Shown one piece after another: positions 1-8,680 of a DNA stretch of 64,000 bases (position 1 is the first letter of the stretch; every line of letters begins with the position of its first letter). The translations under genes were made by a program, and so were the position numbers. The stretch is from Eubacterium sp. (GTDB taxonomy: Bacteria > Bacillota > Clostridia > Lachnospirales > Lachnospiraceae). The DNA is taken from positions 1-64,000 of the forward strand of contig JAFUVQ010000037.1 of NCBI GenBank assembly GCA_017477505.1, written 5' to 3'. Under the pieces are notes generated by a model that was not told the DNA's origin, ran no database searches, and saw nothing but the letters and a program-made list of their open reading frames with translations.

Positions 1-279
1 ATGAGCATTGGCTCCTTTCTGGATGTCGGTTTGGCGATTGACATTATACCAAAAAAGGGAGGTCAATGCTCTTTTTATTTAAACCTCCCGAAAATAAAGG
101 ATTTAGGAACAAAAAAGGAGTGTCAGGCTTGACACTACCGATTTCTGACCGAGGGTAATTTCTATGAAATATCAGGGAATAAGACTAAGGCACTTGAGTG
201 CTATCTTCATGCCATGGAGATGTGTGATGATGATGCCGAGCTGAATGCCGCAATTGACGAATTAAGCAGTGAGGACTGA
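1..279 (+). pseudogene. Remnant of a TPR-type protein, 5' part outside the window
   Basis: Frame 1 is open from the window edge to a TGA at 130-132, then open again in the same frame to TGA at 277-279. The second segment reads like one tetratricopeptide repeat (GNFYEISGNKTKALECYL..., about 45 residues) with an acidic end. The first segment (about 43 residues) is not recognisable. No convincing start with a ribosome binding site lies between the two stops. I infer the decayed 3' end of a TPR gene, possibly once a cochaperone partner of the Hsp70 gene 72 nt downstream. A sequencing error at 130-132 or a chance ORF are alternatives. Confidence 0.4.
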
Positions 280-351
280 TTTTGGTTCGTAAGTCCATAG
301 AAGTTCATTTATATTATAACAACGATAATAAAAAGTAGCAGAGGAAACAAA

Positions 352-2046
352 ATGATTATAGGTATCGACCTTGGAACTACAAACAGCCTTGCGGCTGTAT
401 ATACGGATGACGGTCCAAAGATTATACCCAACAGACTGGGCGAGAATCTGACACCGTCAGTGGTCAGCATTGATGAAGAGGGAAATGTATTTGTAGGGCG
501 TACTGCAAAGGAAAGAAAACAGCTCTATCCTGAAAGCTGCGCTGCTACATTTAAGAGAAATATGGGAAGTGACAGAAAATATGAGCTTTCCGGAAAAGAG
601 TATACTGCAGAGGAATTATCAAGCTTCATACTCCGTTCTCTTAAGGAAGACGCAGAGGAGTATCTGGGAGAAGCTGTAGAGGAGGCTGTGATCAGTGTTC
701 CTGCATATTTCAATGATATGAGACGTAAGGCCACCAAGAGAGCCGGTGAACTCGCCGGGCTTAAGGTTGAAAGAATCATCAGTGAGCCTACGGCGGCTGC
801 CATAGCTTACGGTCTTTACAATGATGATAAGCCTGCGAAGAATCTCGTTTTCGACCTCGGCGGAGGTACGCTTGATGTTTCCATACTTGATTATTTTCCA
901 CCTATACTTGAAGTAAGAGCCGTTGCGGGAGATAACTTCCTCGGTGGTGAAGATTTTACAAAGGTAATTGAGGAAATTTTCTTCAAGAAGAATAAGGATA
1001 TCAGGAAAGAAGAGTTAAGCTTTAAAGAACTGGCAATGGTGAATAAAGAGGCCGAAAAGGTCAAGCTTGCATTCACCGATGACGGAAAAGCTGCTATGGC
1101 TCCCAAGATAGGGGACAGGCTGGTTGAAACAGAGATAACCATAGATGAATATGAGAAAGGCTGCGAGGATCTTTATGAGAGAATAAGGATTCCGGTCAAG
1201 AGAGCACTTGCGGATGCGATGCTGAAGATTTCAGATATTGACAAGATAGTTCTCGTGGGCGGTTCTACAAAATCCCCGAGCCTCAGAACATTTGTAAGCA
1301 AGCTCTTCAAGACCTTCCCCGACACATCCATCAACCCTGATGAAGCAGTGGCTCTCGGAGCGGCTATCCAGGGCGCAATAAAGGAAAGGAAGGAATCAAT
1401 CCGCGAAGTAATACTTACGGATGTATGTTCATTTACCCTCGGAACCGAGGTTACGGTTGACTTTGGTGAGAGACATATGGAAGGCGGACATTTCTGTCCG
1501 ATACTTGAGAGAAATACAATCATACCTGCCAGCCGTACAGAGAGGTTCTATACGGTTCATGACAACCAGAGCAAGATTAAGATAGATGTCCTTCAGGGCG
1601 AGAGCAGGATCGCAAAGAATAACCTTCTGCTCGGTACTCTCGAGATAGAAGTGCCTAAGGCTAAAGCCGGCGAGGAAGCTGTAGATGTAACTTACACCTA
1701 CGATATCAATTCGATTCTTGAGGTTGAAGTAAAATCCCTTTCCACCGGAAAGAAGGAACGCTGTATCATTAAGGGACAGTATGTGGAAATGACCGACGAA
1801 GAGATTGAAGCAAGGCTGAAGGAACTGGCTTATCTCAAAATACCGCCAAGAGAGCAGGAAGAGAACAATCTTGTACTTCTCAGAAGTGAGAGACTTTATG
1901 AAGAAAGCCTCGGTCAGGACAGAGATGTGCTCGAGGCAGAGATCAGAAAGTTTGAACTTGCGCTTTCAACCCAGGATAAACGTATCATCGAGAAGGAACG
2001 TAAGAGACTAACCGAGTTCCTTGATCAATGGGAGGATGAGATTTAG
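352..2046 (+). CDS. hscC: HscC-type Hsp70 family chaperone
   Basis: A 564-residue Hsp70 homologue. The N-terminal ATPase starts with [15 protein letters not shown] and carries [11 protein letters not shown] near residue 145 and [12 protein letters not shown] near 168. A beta-rich substrate domain follows from about residue 375, then a short helical tail. Length and the opening motif match the HscC subfamily (about 550-570 residues) rather than DnaK (over 600, with a full lid). It should bind and release unfolded client segments in the cytoplasm, driven by ATP. GAGGA at 341-345 lies 6 nt before the ATG. No grpE or dnaJ is adjacent; only a TPR remnant lies upstream. The stop directly abuts the fmt start. 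The family assignment is firm; the HscC subtype is inferred from length and N-terminus. Confidence 0.88.
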   Translation: MIIGIDLGTTNSLAAVYTDDGPKIIPNRLGENLTPSVVSIDEEGNVFVGRTAKERKQLYPESCAATFKRNMGSDRKYELSGKEYTAEELSSFILRSLKEDAEEYLGEAVEEAVISVPAYFNDMRRKATKRAGELAGLKVERIISEPTAAAIAYGLYNDDKPAKNLVFDLGGGTLDVSILDYFPPILEVRAVAGDNFLGGEDFTKVIEEIFFKKNKDIRKEELSFKELAMVNKEAEKVKLAFTDDGKAAMAPKIGDRLVETEITIDEYEKGCEDLYERIRIPVKRALADAMLKISDIDKIVLVGGSTKSPSLRTFVSKLFKTFPDTSINPDEAVALGAAIQGAIKERKESIREVILTDVCSFTLGTEVTVDFGERHMEGGHFCPILERNTIIPASRTERFYTVHDNQSKIKIDVLQGESRIAKNNLLLGTLEIEVPKAKAGEEAVDVTYTYDINSILEVEVKSLSTGKKERCIIKGQYVEMTDEEIEARLKELAYLKIPPREQEENNLVLLRSERLYEESLGQDRDVLEAEIRKFELALSTQDKRIIEKERKRLTEFLDQWEDEI

Positions 2047-3012
2047 ATGATAATAGTATATATGGGAACTCCTGAATTTGCAGTTCCGCCCCTTAAGAAA
2101 ATCATTGAAGCAGGCTATGAGGTTGCTGCAGTATTTACCCAGCCGGATAAACCGAAGGGAAGAAGCGGTAAGCCTTCTCCGTCACCGGTTAAGGAGGCGG
2201 CTCTTGAAGCAGGGCTTACCATATATCAGCCGGAGAGATTAAGAGATGAAGAAAATGTAAAGCTTCTTCAGGATATCAACCCGGACATGATAGTGGTTGC
2301 CGCATATGGTCAGATACTGCCGGAAAGCATTCTTAATATTCCGGAATATGGATGTATCAATATCCATGCATCGCTGCTTCCGAAATACAGGGGAGCGGCT
2401 CCGATCGAGAGAAGCATACTTGACGGGGAAACCGTTACAGGCGTAACCACCATGTATATGGCAAAGGGACTCGATACTGGAGATATCATCGAGCAGGTAA
2501 GTACCGATATAGACAGAAATGATACGGGAGCATCACTCCGTGAGAGACTGTCTCATATGGGAGCGGAGCTTATCATAAGTACCATGAAGAAGCTTGAGGA
2601 TGGGACTGCCGAGAGGACAGTTCAGGATGATTCAAAGTCAAATTATGCCAAAATGCTCAGTAAAGAGATGGGAATCATTGATTTCAACAAGAGTTCTGAT
2701 GAAATAGAGAGACAGATACGTGCACTTAATCCATGGCCTATGTCATATACTAAGATTGCCGGGAAGACAGCAAAGATATATCTTGCGGATTCCATAAGCA
2801 GTGAGGAACTTGCTTCGGATTTTCCGGAGACTGCCGGAACCGTGCATTCACCGGGAGAGATAATAGTAGTGACCAGAAAAAGCTTTGTTATAGCCTGCGG
2901 AGAAGGCGCACTTAGGATCAGAAGACTTCAGCCGGAGGGCAAGAAGGAGATGGATGCAGCTGCTTATCTTAATGGAAATAAACTCAGCGTCGGCATGAAG
3001 GCGGAATTTTAG
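2047..3012 (+). CDS. fmt: Methionyl-tRNA formyltransferase
   Basis: A 321-residue protein that formylates Met-tRNA(fMet) with 10-formyl-tetrahydrofolate for translation initiation. It opens with the formyltransferase strand IIVYMGTPEFAVPPL and carries the catalytic signature NIHASLLPKYRGAAPIERS near residue 108, with the active-site His. A C-terminal OB-fold segment binds the tRNA. Length is normal for the family. The ATG immediately follows the hscC TAG, so translation is probably coupled. In Firmicutes fmt normally precedes rsmB; here the trp operon lies between them. Confidence 0.96.
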   Translation: MIIVYMGTPEFAVPPLKKIIEAGYEVAAVFTQPDKPKGRSGKPSPSPVKEAALEAGLTIYQPERLRDEENVKLLQDINPDMIVVAAYGQILPESILNIPEYGCINIHASLLPKYRGAAPIERSILDGETVTGVTTMYMAKGLDTGDIIEQVSTDIDRNDTGASLRERLSHMGAELIISTMKKLEDGTAERTVQDDSKSNYAKMLSKEMGIIDFNKSSDEIERQIRALNPWPMSYTKIAGKTAKIYLADSISSEELASDFPETAGTVHSPGEIIVVTRKSFVIACGEGALRIRRLQPEGKKEMDAAAYLNGNKLSVGMKAEF

Positions 3013-3032
3013 CGCACTAAAGCAGAAAAGTA

Positions 3033-3062
3033 TTGACAAGTATGGTTTTCACGTGTTATAGT
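3033..3062 (+). promoter_or_regulatory. Promoter of the trp T-box transcript
   Basis: TTGACA at 3033-3038 and TATAGT at 3057-3062 with an 18-nt spacer (or TTATAG at 3056 with 17). It lies 20 nt after the fmt stop and just before the T-box leader, so transcription should start near 3069. Confidence 0.7.
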
Positions 3063-3069
3063 GATGAAC

Positions 3070-3381
3070 GTAAATTAAACAGAACCAAACCGTAGATGAA
3101 GAGTAAGTAAGTAAATCCTCCTTTTTTACAGAGAGCTGCAGGTGGTGCGATTGCAGTATTAAGTGTTTTACTGAATGGACTTCAGAGGGCGACCTGAAAT
3201 GAATCTTCGAGAAGTTGGGGATACAGAGTATGGGAGACGGAGTAAGAACCTCCGTTATAAAAGTTCGGCATATGATAGTATGCGCTAAGCGGGTGATATT
3301 TTCACCAAGCCGGGTGGCACCGCAGGAATTATAATGATTATCCTGTCCCAGCAATCGATTTTTCGATTGCTGGGATTTTTT
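3070..3381 (+). promoter_or_regulatory. T-box riboswitch, tRNA-Trp specific
   Basis: The leader has the hallmarks of a T-box. A GAGAG...GGTGGTGCGA stem I segment sits at 3131-3150. A specifier loop reads GAA-UGG-ACT with the UGG tryptophan codon at 3176-3178. The T-box antiterminator sequence GGGTGGCACCGC is at 3312-3323. An intrinsic terminator follows. Known mechanism: uncharged tRNA pairs with the specifier and the antiterminator bulge and lets transcription proceed. The UGG specifier agrees with the downstream trp genes. Exact leader ends are estimated. Confidence 0.93.
3347..3381 (+). terminator. T-box attenuator terminator (trp)
   Basis: A perfect 12-bp stem (CCCAGCAATCGA at 3347-3358 with its complement at 3363-3374), a TTTT loop, then six Ts from 3376. 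It directly follows the T-box antiterminator sequence, as expected for transcriptional attenuation. Confidence 0.92.
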
Positions 3382-3451
3382 AATATAATAGGAAACTGCG
3401 TTCCCTATTATATTAAAAACGCTCCGCGCAGTACATGTCGCGAGCGACATG
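3381..3451 (+). repeat. Compound inverted-repeat element in the trp leader
   Basis: Two back-to-back palindromes sit between the T-box terminator and the first gene. A 12-bp arm TAATATAATAGG (3381-3392) pairs with 3404-3415. An 8-bp arm CATGTCGC (3434-3441) pairs with GCGACATG (3444-3451). A shorter ACTGCG/CGCAGT pair bridges them. This is not part of a normal T-box. It resembles a small dispersed repeat, but no second copy is in the window, so mobility is only a guess. Confidence 0.55.
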
Positions 3452-3480
3452 CTTTATTCAGGATCGAAGGAGGTAGAGAA

Positions 3481-3885
3481 ATGATCGATCAGTTATCAGT
3501 TTATGCAGAAAATACAAGAGGAGCGATGCTTAAGGTTTCGAAAGCGATCTCCGATTCAGGTATTGATATCCTGAATGTAGTAACAAATGACAGCGCGGAA
3601 TTCGGTATCGTAAGGATGATAGTCGATGAACCGGAAAAGGCGGAGACTATGCTGGCTTCAATGGGCTATATGTGCAAGATCGATAAGGTCATAGGAGTTG
3701 AGATACCCGACGAGGTCGGAAGTCTTACAGCACTTCTCGATGTAGTGAACACCTGTAAGATGATAATAGACTATATATTTGTTTCATACAGCAGAGACAC
3801 GAAGACGCCTCTCGCAATCATGAAGGTGACGGAAGCCAAGGAGGTTGAGACAAAGCTCAGGGACAATGGTTATAAGACCTTGTAG
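3481..3885 (+). CDS. Tandem ACT-domain protein, first gene of the trp operon
   Basis: A 134-residue protein made of two ACT-like halves. The first (about 1-65) starts QLSVYAENTRGAMLKVSKAI; the second (about 68-134) starts VIGVEIPDEVGSLTALLDVV. ACT pairs bind amino acids, usually at domain interfaces. No enzymatic domain is attached, so a ligand-sensing role is likely. I chose ATG 3481 because AAGGAGG lies just upstream at 3467-3473; the reading frame stays open further 5' but only through leader RNA. It lies 18 nt before trpE under the Trp T-box. Related stand-alone ACT proteins (COG4747-like) often neighbour aryl-CoA ligase genes; none is here. Its function is unknown; sensing tryptophan or another aromatic amino acid is my inference. 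Confidence 0.88.
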   Translation: MIDQLSVYAENTRGAMLKVSKAISDSGIDILNVVTNDSAEFGIVRMIVDEPEKAETMLASMGYMCKIDKVIGVEIPDEVGSLTALLDVVNTCKMIIDYIFVSYSRDTKTPLAIMKVTEAKEVETKLRDNGYKTL

Positions 3886-3903
3886 AAAGGAAAGGTAGAA
3901 GTT

Positions 3904-5355
3904 ATGAAAATAAGACCGTCACTTGAAGAGCTGAGAGCTCTGGAAACGGGTATATATACCGTTGCTCCTGTCAGTTGCGAGATCCTTTCGGATTTTATAA
4001 CGCCGATAGAAGCACTCCGGATATTAAAGAAGGCATCCTCACATACCTATATGCTGGAATCGGCGCAGGCAAATGAGATGTGGGGAAGATACACATTTCT
4101 GGGTTTTGACCCTAAAAAAGAGATAACCTGTATTGACGGGGAGATGAAGGTCGGTGATAAGACATTCAAAGTGGATAATCCTACGCCTTATCTCCGTGAG
4201 ATACTTGCAGGATATAAGAGCCCGAGATTTGATTTCCTGCCGCCTTTCACTGGCGGGCTTGTGGGCTACTTCTCATTCGACTATCTGAAGTACAGTGAAC
4301 CGGTTCTCAGAACTTCGGTTAAAGATGAGGAGGAATTTAAGGATGTCGACCTGATGCTGTTTGATAAAGTCATAGCATTTGATAATGTAAGGCAGAAGAT
4401 AATCCTTATAGTAAATATAAAACTGAATGATATTGAAAATGAATACCAAAGAGCTCTTAAGGATCTTGACGGGCTTGCCGGTCTTCTAAAGACAGGTGAG
4501 AAGTTCACGGATGAGGAAGGTACCGCCATAGGCGAATTTAAGCCTTTGTTCAGCAAGGAAGAATACTGCAGCATGGTAGAACGCGGAAAGCATTATATCT
4601 TCGAAGGCGATATCTTCCAGATAGTTCTTTCCAACAGGCTTGAGGCCGAGTTTAAAGGAAGCCTGCTGAATACCTACAGAGCCCTCAGGACCATCAACCC
4701 TTCACCCTATATGTTTTATTTCTCGGGTACGGATGTAGAGGTTGCGGGTGCTTCACCTGAAACACTGGTAAAGCTTAAGGACGGAGTCCTGCATACATTT
4801 CCACTGGCAGGTTCAAGACCGAGAGGAAAGAACAAGGAAGAGGATGAGAGACTTGAGGCTGAGCTTCTTCAGGATGAAAAGGAACTGGCAGAACACAATA
4901 TGCTTGTGGATCTTGGAAGAAATGACCTGGGACGTGTGAGCCGCTTCGGAACAGTTGAAGTTGAAAAGTATATGGAAGTTTTGAAGTTCTCACATATCAT
5001 GCATATAGGTTCAACTGTAAGAGGCGAGATCAGAGAGGATAAAGATGCTCTTGATGCCATCGAGGCCGTACTTCCTGCAGGAACCCTTTCGGGAGCACCG
5101 AAGATAAGAGCCTGCCAGCTTATAGACGAACTTGAGAATAATAAGAGAGGCATCTACGGAGGTGCCATCGGTTATATAGACTTCACTGGAAATATGGATA
5201 CCTGTATCGCAATCCGTATCGCATATAAGAAAAACGGCAGGGTATTCGTAAGAAGTGGAGCCGGCATTGTGGCAGATTCGGTTCCTGAGAAGGAATTTGA
5301 GGAATCTCTGAATAAAGCCCGTGCAGTGGTGAATGCACTGAACGCAAAGCTGTAA
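3904..5355 (+). CDS. trpE: Anthranilate synthase component I
   Basis: A 483-residue chorismate-utilising enzyme making anthranilate with TrpG-supplied ammonia. The N-terminal domain carries MLESAQANEMWGRYTFLG, matching the LLES-type tryptophan feedback site. The C-terminal chorismate-binding domain has FPLAGSRPRG, VDLGRNDLGRVS and LPAGTLSGAPKIRA. Length is typical of stand-alone TrpE and no glutaminase is fused. It is the first enzyme gene of the operon, followed after about 100 nt by trpG. The feedback motif suggests allosteric control in addition to the T-box. Confidence 0.96.
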   Translation: MKIRPSLEELRALETGIYTVAPVSCEILSDFITPIEALRILKKASSHTYMLESAQANEMWGRYTFLGFDPKKEITCIDGEMKVGDKTFKVDNPTPYLREILAGYKSPRFDFLPPFTGGLVGYFSFDYLKYSEPVLRTSVKDEEEFKDVDLMLFDKVIAFDNVRQKIILIVNIKLNDIENEYQRALKDLDGLAGLLKTGEKFTDEEGTAIGEFKPLFSKEEYCSMVERGKHYIFEGDIFQIVLSNRLEAEFKGSLLNTYRALRTINPSPYMFYFSGTDVEVAGASPETLVKLKDGVLHTFPLAGSRPRGKNKEEDERLEAELLQDEKELAEHNMLVDLGRNDLGRVSRFGTVEVEKYMEVLKFSHIMHIGSTVRGEIREDKDALDAIEAVLPAGTLSGAPKIRACQLIDELENNKRGIYGGAIGYIDFTGNMDTCIAIRIAYKKNGRVFVRSGAGIVADSVPEKEFEESLNKARAVVNALNAKL

Positions 5356-5454
5356 TTCATTTACGGATTCAGAACCGGCATAATGTTTTTTATATATGCC
5401 GATGGACAGGCATTTGTAAACAGGTGTTTTAGATAGATAAGTGAGGGTGACGGG

Positions 5455-6057
5455 ATGATATTATTGATTGATAATTATGACAGCTTCTCATACAACCTTT
5501 ATCAGCTGACAGGAAGTATCAATCCTGATATTAAGGTTATCAGAAATGATGAGCTGACTGTAAAAGAAATAGAAGAACTGAAACCTGCACATATAATACT
5601 TTCACCGGGTCCGGGAAAGCCCGCTGATGCAGGAGTATGTGAGGATGTAGTAAGAGAACTCGGAGGAAAGATTCCTATACTGGGTGTGTGCCTCGGACAT
5701 CAGTCGATCTGTGAGGTGTACGGAGCAACAGTAACATATGCGTCGAGACTGATGCACGGAAAGCAGTCGGTATGCACAGTGACGGATGATCCTATATTTG
5801 ATTTATGTGCAGGCCGTGATGAAACGGGAGGAAGTACCGAAGGCAGGGGAAGAAAGCTTAAGGTTGCAAGATACCATTCACTGGCTGCAAAAAAGGAAAC
5901 AATCCCGGACGTGCTTAAGGTAATAGCTGTTGCGGATGATGACGGCGAGGTCATGGCTGTAAGGCACAGGGATTACGAAGTGTACGGACTTCAGTTCCAT
6001 CCGGAGTCGATACTTACACCGGAAGGAAAAAAGATACTTGAAAAATTTCTAATGTAA
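5455..6057 (+). CDS. trpG: Anthranilate synthase component II (glutamine amidotransferase)
   Basis: A 200-residue class I glutamine amidotransferase. It opens with ILLIDNYDSFSYNL, carries SPGPGKP, the nucleophile Cys in GVCLGHQSI, and the catalytic His-Glu in GLQFHPESI. It hydrolyses glutamine for TrpE. TrpG and PabA are hard to separate by sequence alone; the position between trpE and trpD supports TrpG. A roughly 25-residue segment around DLCAGRDETGGSTEGRGRK (near residue 120) looks like a loop insertion. The 99-nt gap before it holds only a weak hairpin (CGGCATA at 5376 with 5395-5401). Confidence 0.94.
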   Translation: MILLIDNYDSFSYNLYQLTGSINPDIKVIRNDELTVKEIEELKPAHIILSPGPGKPADAGVCEDVVRELGGKIPILGVCLGHQSICEVYGATVTYASRLMHGKQSVCTVTDDPIFDLCAGRDETGGSTEGRGRKLKVARYHSLAAKKETIPDVLKVIAVADDDGEVMAVRHRDYEVYGLQFHPESILTPEGKKILEKFLM

Positions 6058-6084
6058 CATAATTAGTAGATGGAGGATAAAAAA

Positions 6085-7107
6085 ATGATTAAAGAAGCAA
6101 TTGAAAAAATCGTAAACAAGGAAGATCTTACATATGATGAGGCATACACAGTAATGAATGAGATAATGAGCGGCGAAACAAGCGCAACCCAGAACGCTGC
6201 ATTTCTTTCTGCTCTTTCAACAAAGAGTGCCAAGGCTGAAACCAAGGATGAGATTGCCGGCTGCGCAGCTGCCATGAGAGACCATGCTATACCTGTAAAT
6301 ACGGGAATGGATGTTTTCGAGATAGTAGGAACAGGCGGAGATAATGCACACAGCTTCAACATTTCCACAACCTCGGCGCTTATCGCGGCTGCAGGCGGAA
6401 TGAAGGTGGCAAAGCACGGTAACAGGGCTGCTTCTTCAAAGTGCGGAACCGCTGATTGTCTTGAAGCACTCGGTGTAAACATAGCACAGGATCCGGAAAA
6501 ATGTGTCGAGCTTCTTAATGAAGTCGGAATGTGCTTTTTCTTCGCACAGAAGTATCATACTTCGATGAAATATGTAGGACCGATCAGAAAGGAACTGGGA
6601 TTCAGAACCGTGTTCAATATTCTCGGACCGCTTACCAATCCGTCAAAGCCATCACAGATGCTTCTCGGTGTATATGATGAATATCTTGTTGAGCCTCTGG
6701 CACAGGTACTTGCAGACCTCGGTGTAAAGAGAGGAATGGTAGTTTTCGGACAGGATAAGCTTGATGAGATATCACTCAGTTCACCGACAACAGTATGCGA
6801 GATTAAAGACGGATGGTATAAGACAAGAGTCATCCGCCCTGAGGATTTCGGTTTTGAAAGCTGCAGGAAAGAAGAACTGGTCGGAGGAGCACCTGCGGAA
6901 AATGCAGAGATCACCCGAAGAATATTAAACGGAACCGAACAGGGACCAAAGAGAAATGCAACACTTCTGAATGCAGGCGCATCATTATATATCGGTGGAA
7001 AAGCAGCTTCTATGAAGGACGGTATAGAGCTTGCAAAAGAAATCATAGCTTCGGGTAAGGCTACAGAAACACTGGAGAAATTCATAGAAGTAAGTAACCG
7101 CCAGTAA
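6085..7107 (+). CDS. trpD: Anthranilate phosphoribosyltransferase
   Basis: A 340-residue protein transferring phosphoribose from PRPP to anthranilate. It carries the PRPP motif [14 protein letters not shown], then [21 protein letters not shown], and the Mg-binding [11 protein letters not shown] segment. The frame opens at an ATG at 6070, but GGAGG (6072-6076) overlaps that codon and sits 8 nt before ATG 6085, so I use 6085. It is not fused to TrpG, unlike in enterobacteria. Confidence 0.95.
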   Translation: MIKEAIEKIVNKEDLTYDEAYTVMNEIMSGETSATQNAAFLSALSTKSAKAETKDEIAGCAAAMRDHAIPVNTGMDVFEIVGTGGDNAHSFNISTTSALIAAAGGMKVAKHGNRAASSKCGTADCLEALGVNIAQDPEKCVELLNEVGMCFFFAQKYHTSMKYVGPIRKELGFRTVFNILGPLTNPSKPSQMLLGVYDEYLVEPLAQVLADLGVKRGMVVFGQDKLDEISLSSPTTVCEIKDGWYKTRVIRPEDFGFESCRKEELVGGAPAENAEITRRILNGTEQGPKRNATLLNAGASLYIGGKAASMKDGIELAKEIIASGKATETLEKFIEVSNRQ

Positions 7108-7150
7108 CTGCATTTTTCAAAATAGGAATGAGCTAAGAAAAGGTATAAAA

Positions 7151-7948
7151 ATGATATTAGACGAACTTGCAGATATCACAAGAAAAAGAATTGAAAGAGA
7201 AAAGAACGGTTATTCATTTGAAGATATAAAAAGAGACGCAGAGCTTATGGCTATGAGGGAAATGGAAGTCCAGGAATTTGATTATCCCTTTGAAAGGGCA
7301 CTGTCCCGGAATGAACTTTCTATTATTTCCGAGGTGAAGAAAGCTTCTCCTTCAAAAGGTGTGATAGCTGAGGATTTCCCGTTTATTGAAATCGCAAAAG
7401 AATATGAGACGGCAGGTGCCGATGCCATATCCTGTCTAACAGAACCTGAGAGATTTAAGGGAAGTGACGAATACCTCAGGGCAATTGCCGGGGAGGTCAG
7501 TATTCCAATACTGAGGAAGGATTTTACAGTCGATCCCTACATGATATATCAGGCAAAGCTGATGGGGGCATCCGCGGTACTTCTCATAGCTGCGATTCTT
7601 TCGGATGAGGAGCTGAAAAGCTGTTTTGAAATAGCGGATACACTCGGGCTTTCAAGTCTCTTTGAAGCTCATGACAGTGAAGAGGTAAAAAGATGTCTTG
7701 CGGCAGGAGCCAGGATTGTGGGTGTAAATAACAGAAATCTGAAGGATTTTACCGTAGATATACATAACAGCGTCAGACTTCGTGAACTGGTGCCTGAGGA
7801 TGTGATATTTGTTTCGGAGAGCGGAATCGAAAAGCCGGAAGACGTGAAAGTGCTTAAGGAAAACGGTACTGACGCGGTCCTAATCGGAGAGATGCTGATG
7901 CGGAGCAACGATAAAACAGAGTTGATCAGGAAGATGAAGAGTATATAA
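7151..7948 (+). CDS. trpC: Indole-3-glycerol phosphate synthase
   Basis: A 265-residue TIM-barrel enzyme that closes the indole ring from CdRP. Diagnostic segments are ISEVKKASPSKGVIAEDF with the catalytic lysine, CLTEPERFKGSDEYL, PILRKDFTVDPYMIYQA, GVNNRNLKDFTVD and VSESGIEKPEDV. It is monofunctional: the isomerase TrpF is a separate gene just downstream. Its last codons lie inside a 32-bp tandem duplication that continues into the trpF start. Confidence 0.95.
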   Translation: MILDELADITRKRIEREKNGYSFEDIKRDAELMAMREMEVQEFDYPFERALSRNELSIISEVKKASPSKGVIAEDFPFIEIAKEYETAGADAISCLTEPERFKGSDEYLRAIAGEVSIPILRKDFTVDPYMIYQAKLMGASAVLLIAAILSDEELKSCFEIADTLGLSSLFEAHDSEEVKRCLAAGARIVGVNNRNLKDFTVDIHNSVRLRELVPEDVIFVSESGIEKPEDVKVLKENGTDAVLIGEMLMRSNDKTELIRKMKSI

Positions 7949-8000
7949 CATTAGTGGTCATGGAGATAAAGAGTATATAACAGTGGTGGTCATGGAGAAT
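7937..8000 (+). repeat. 32-bp tandem duplication across the trpC/trpF junction
   Basis: Copy 1 (7937-7968) and copy 2 (7969-8000) differ at only a few positions, mostly near the 15th to 17th and last bases. Each holds the trpC C-terminal codons, the stop, and the trpF start with ATGGAG. Copy 1 therefore creates a six-codon mini-ORF (7960-7980, MEIKSI) before the real trpF. Confidence 0.85.
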
Positions 8001-8651
8001 AAAACTAAGATCAAGATATGCGGGCTTACCAGGGCTGAGGATATTGAAAATGTGAATAAGCTGCTTCCGGATTATATAGGTTTTGTTTTCTGGGATAAAA
8101 GCAAGAGAAATGTATCTAAGGAAAAAGCGGCTGAATTAAAAGCGTTGCTTGCTTCGGGAATAAAAGCTGTAGGGGTTTTTGTTGATGCAGATCCTGAATT
8201 TGTTGCCGATCTTGTAAAGGATGGTATAATTGACATCGCGCAGCTTCACGGAACGGAGGATGCGTCTTACATTGAAAGGCTTAGAGAATCCGTAAATATA
8301 AGGCTGCAGGAGAGAATTGACAGTTCACGGGATAAAGGTGATACCACTCCGGAATTTGAGATTATCAAAGCATTCAACGTAAATAGACTTGATTCACTTG
8401 AAGAGGCAGAGAGATCTGCCGCGGATTATATAATGGTGGATTCGGGCAAGGGCTCCGGCGTTACATTTGACTGGTCAAAGCTGGAAGGACTTGAGAGGCC
8501 TTACTTTCTTGCCGGAGGGCTTAATCCCGACAATGTGAAAGAAGTAATGGAAAAACTTCATCCCTATGGTGTGGATGTCAGCTCCGGAGTTGAGACTGAC
8601 GGAGTGAAGGATGCTGCAAAGATGGTCAGATTTATGAAAGCTTTACGCTAA
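7992..8651 (+). CDS. trpF: Phosphoribosylanthranilate isomerase
   Basis: A 219-residue TIM-barrel isomerase. It has [13 protein letters not shown] with the catalytic Cys, [24 protein letters not shown] and [16 protein letters not shown] with the catalytic Asp. In-frame GTG codons lie at 7983 and 7986; I prefer ATG 7992 because the protein then begins [11 protein letters not shown], the usual spacing to the first strand. No strong Shine-Dalgarno is visible; translation may depend on coupling with trpC or the duplicated mini-ORF. Confidence 0.94.
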   Translation: MENKTKIKICGLTRAEDIENVNKLLPDYIGFVFWDKSKRNVSKEKAAELKALLASGIKAVGVFVDADPEFVADLVKDGIIDIAQLHGTEDASYIERLRESVNIRLQERIDSSRDKGDTTPEFEIIKAFNVNRLDSLEEAERSAADYIMVDSGKGSGVTFDWSKLEGLERPYFLAGGLNPDNVKEVMEKLHPYGVDVSSGVETDGVKDAAKMVRFMKALR

Positions 8652-8680
8652 CAGATAATACAGAAAAGGAAAAGAAAAAC

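Noticed and set aside
120-135. GTGTCA-ggct-TGACAC palindrome as an operator
   Set aside because: It is short, with no promoter elements around it; chance or remnant cannot be excluded.
3049-3450. 133-residue minus-strand frame over the trp leader
   Set aside because: It covers the T-box RNA, terminator and palindromes; composition is not coding and no ribosome site is present.
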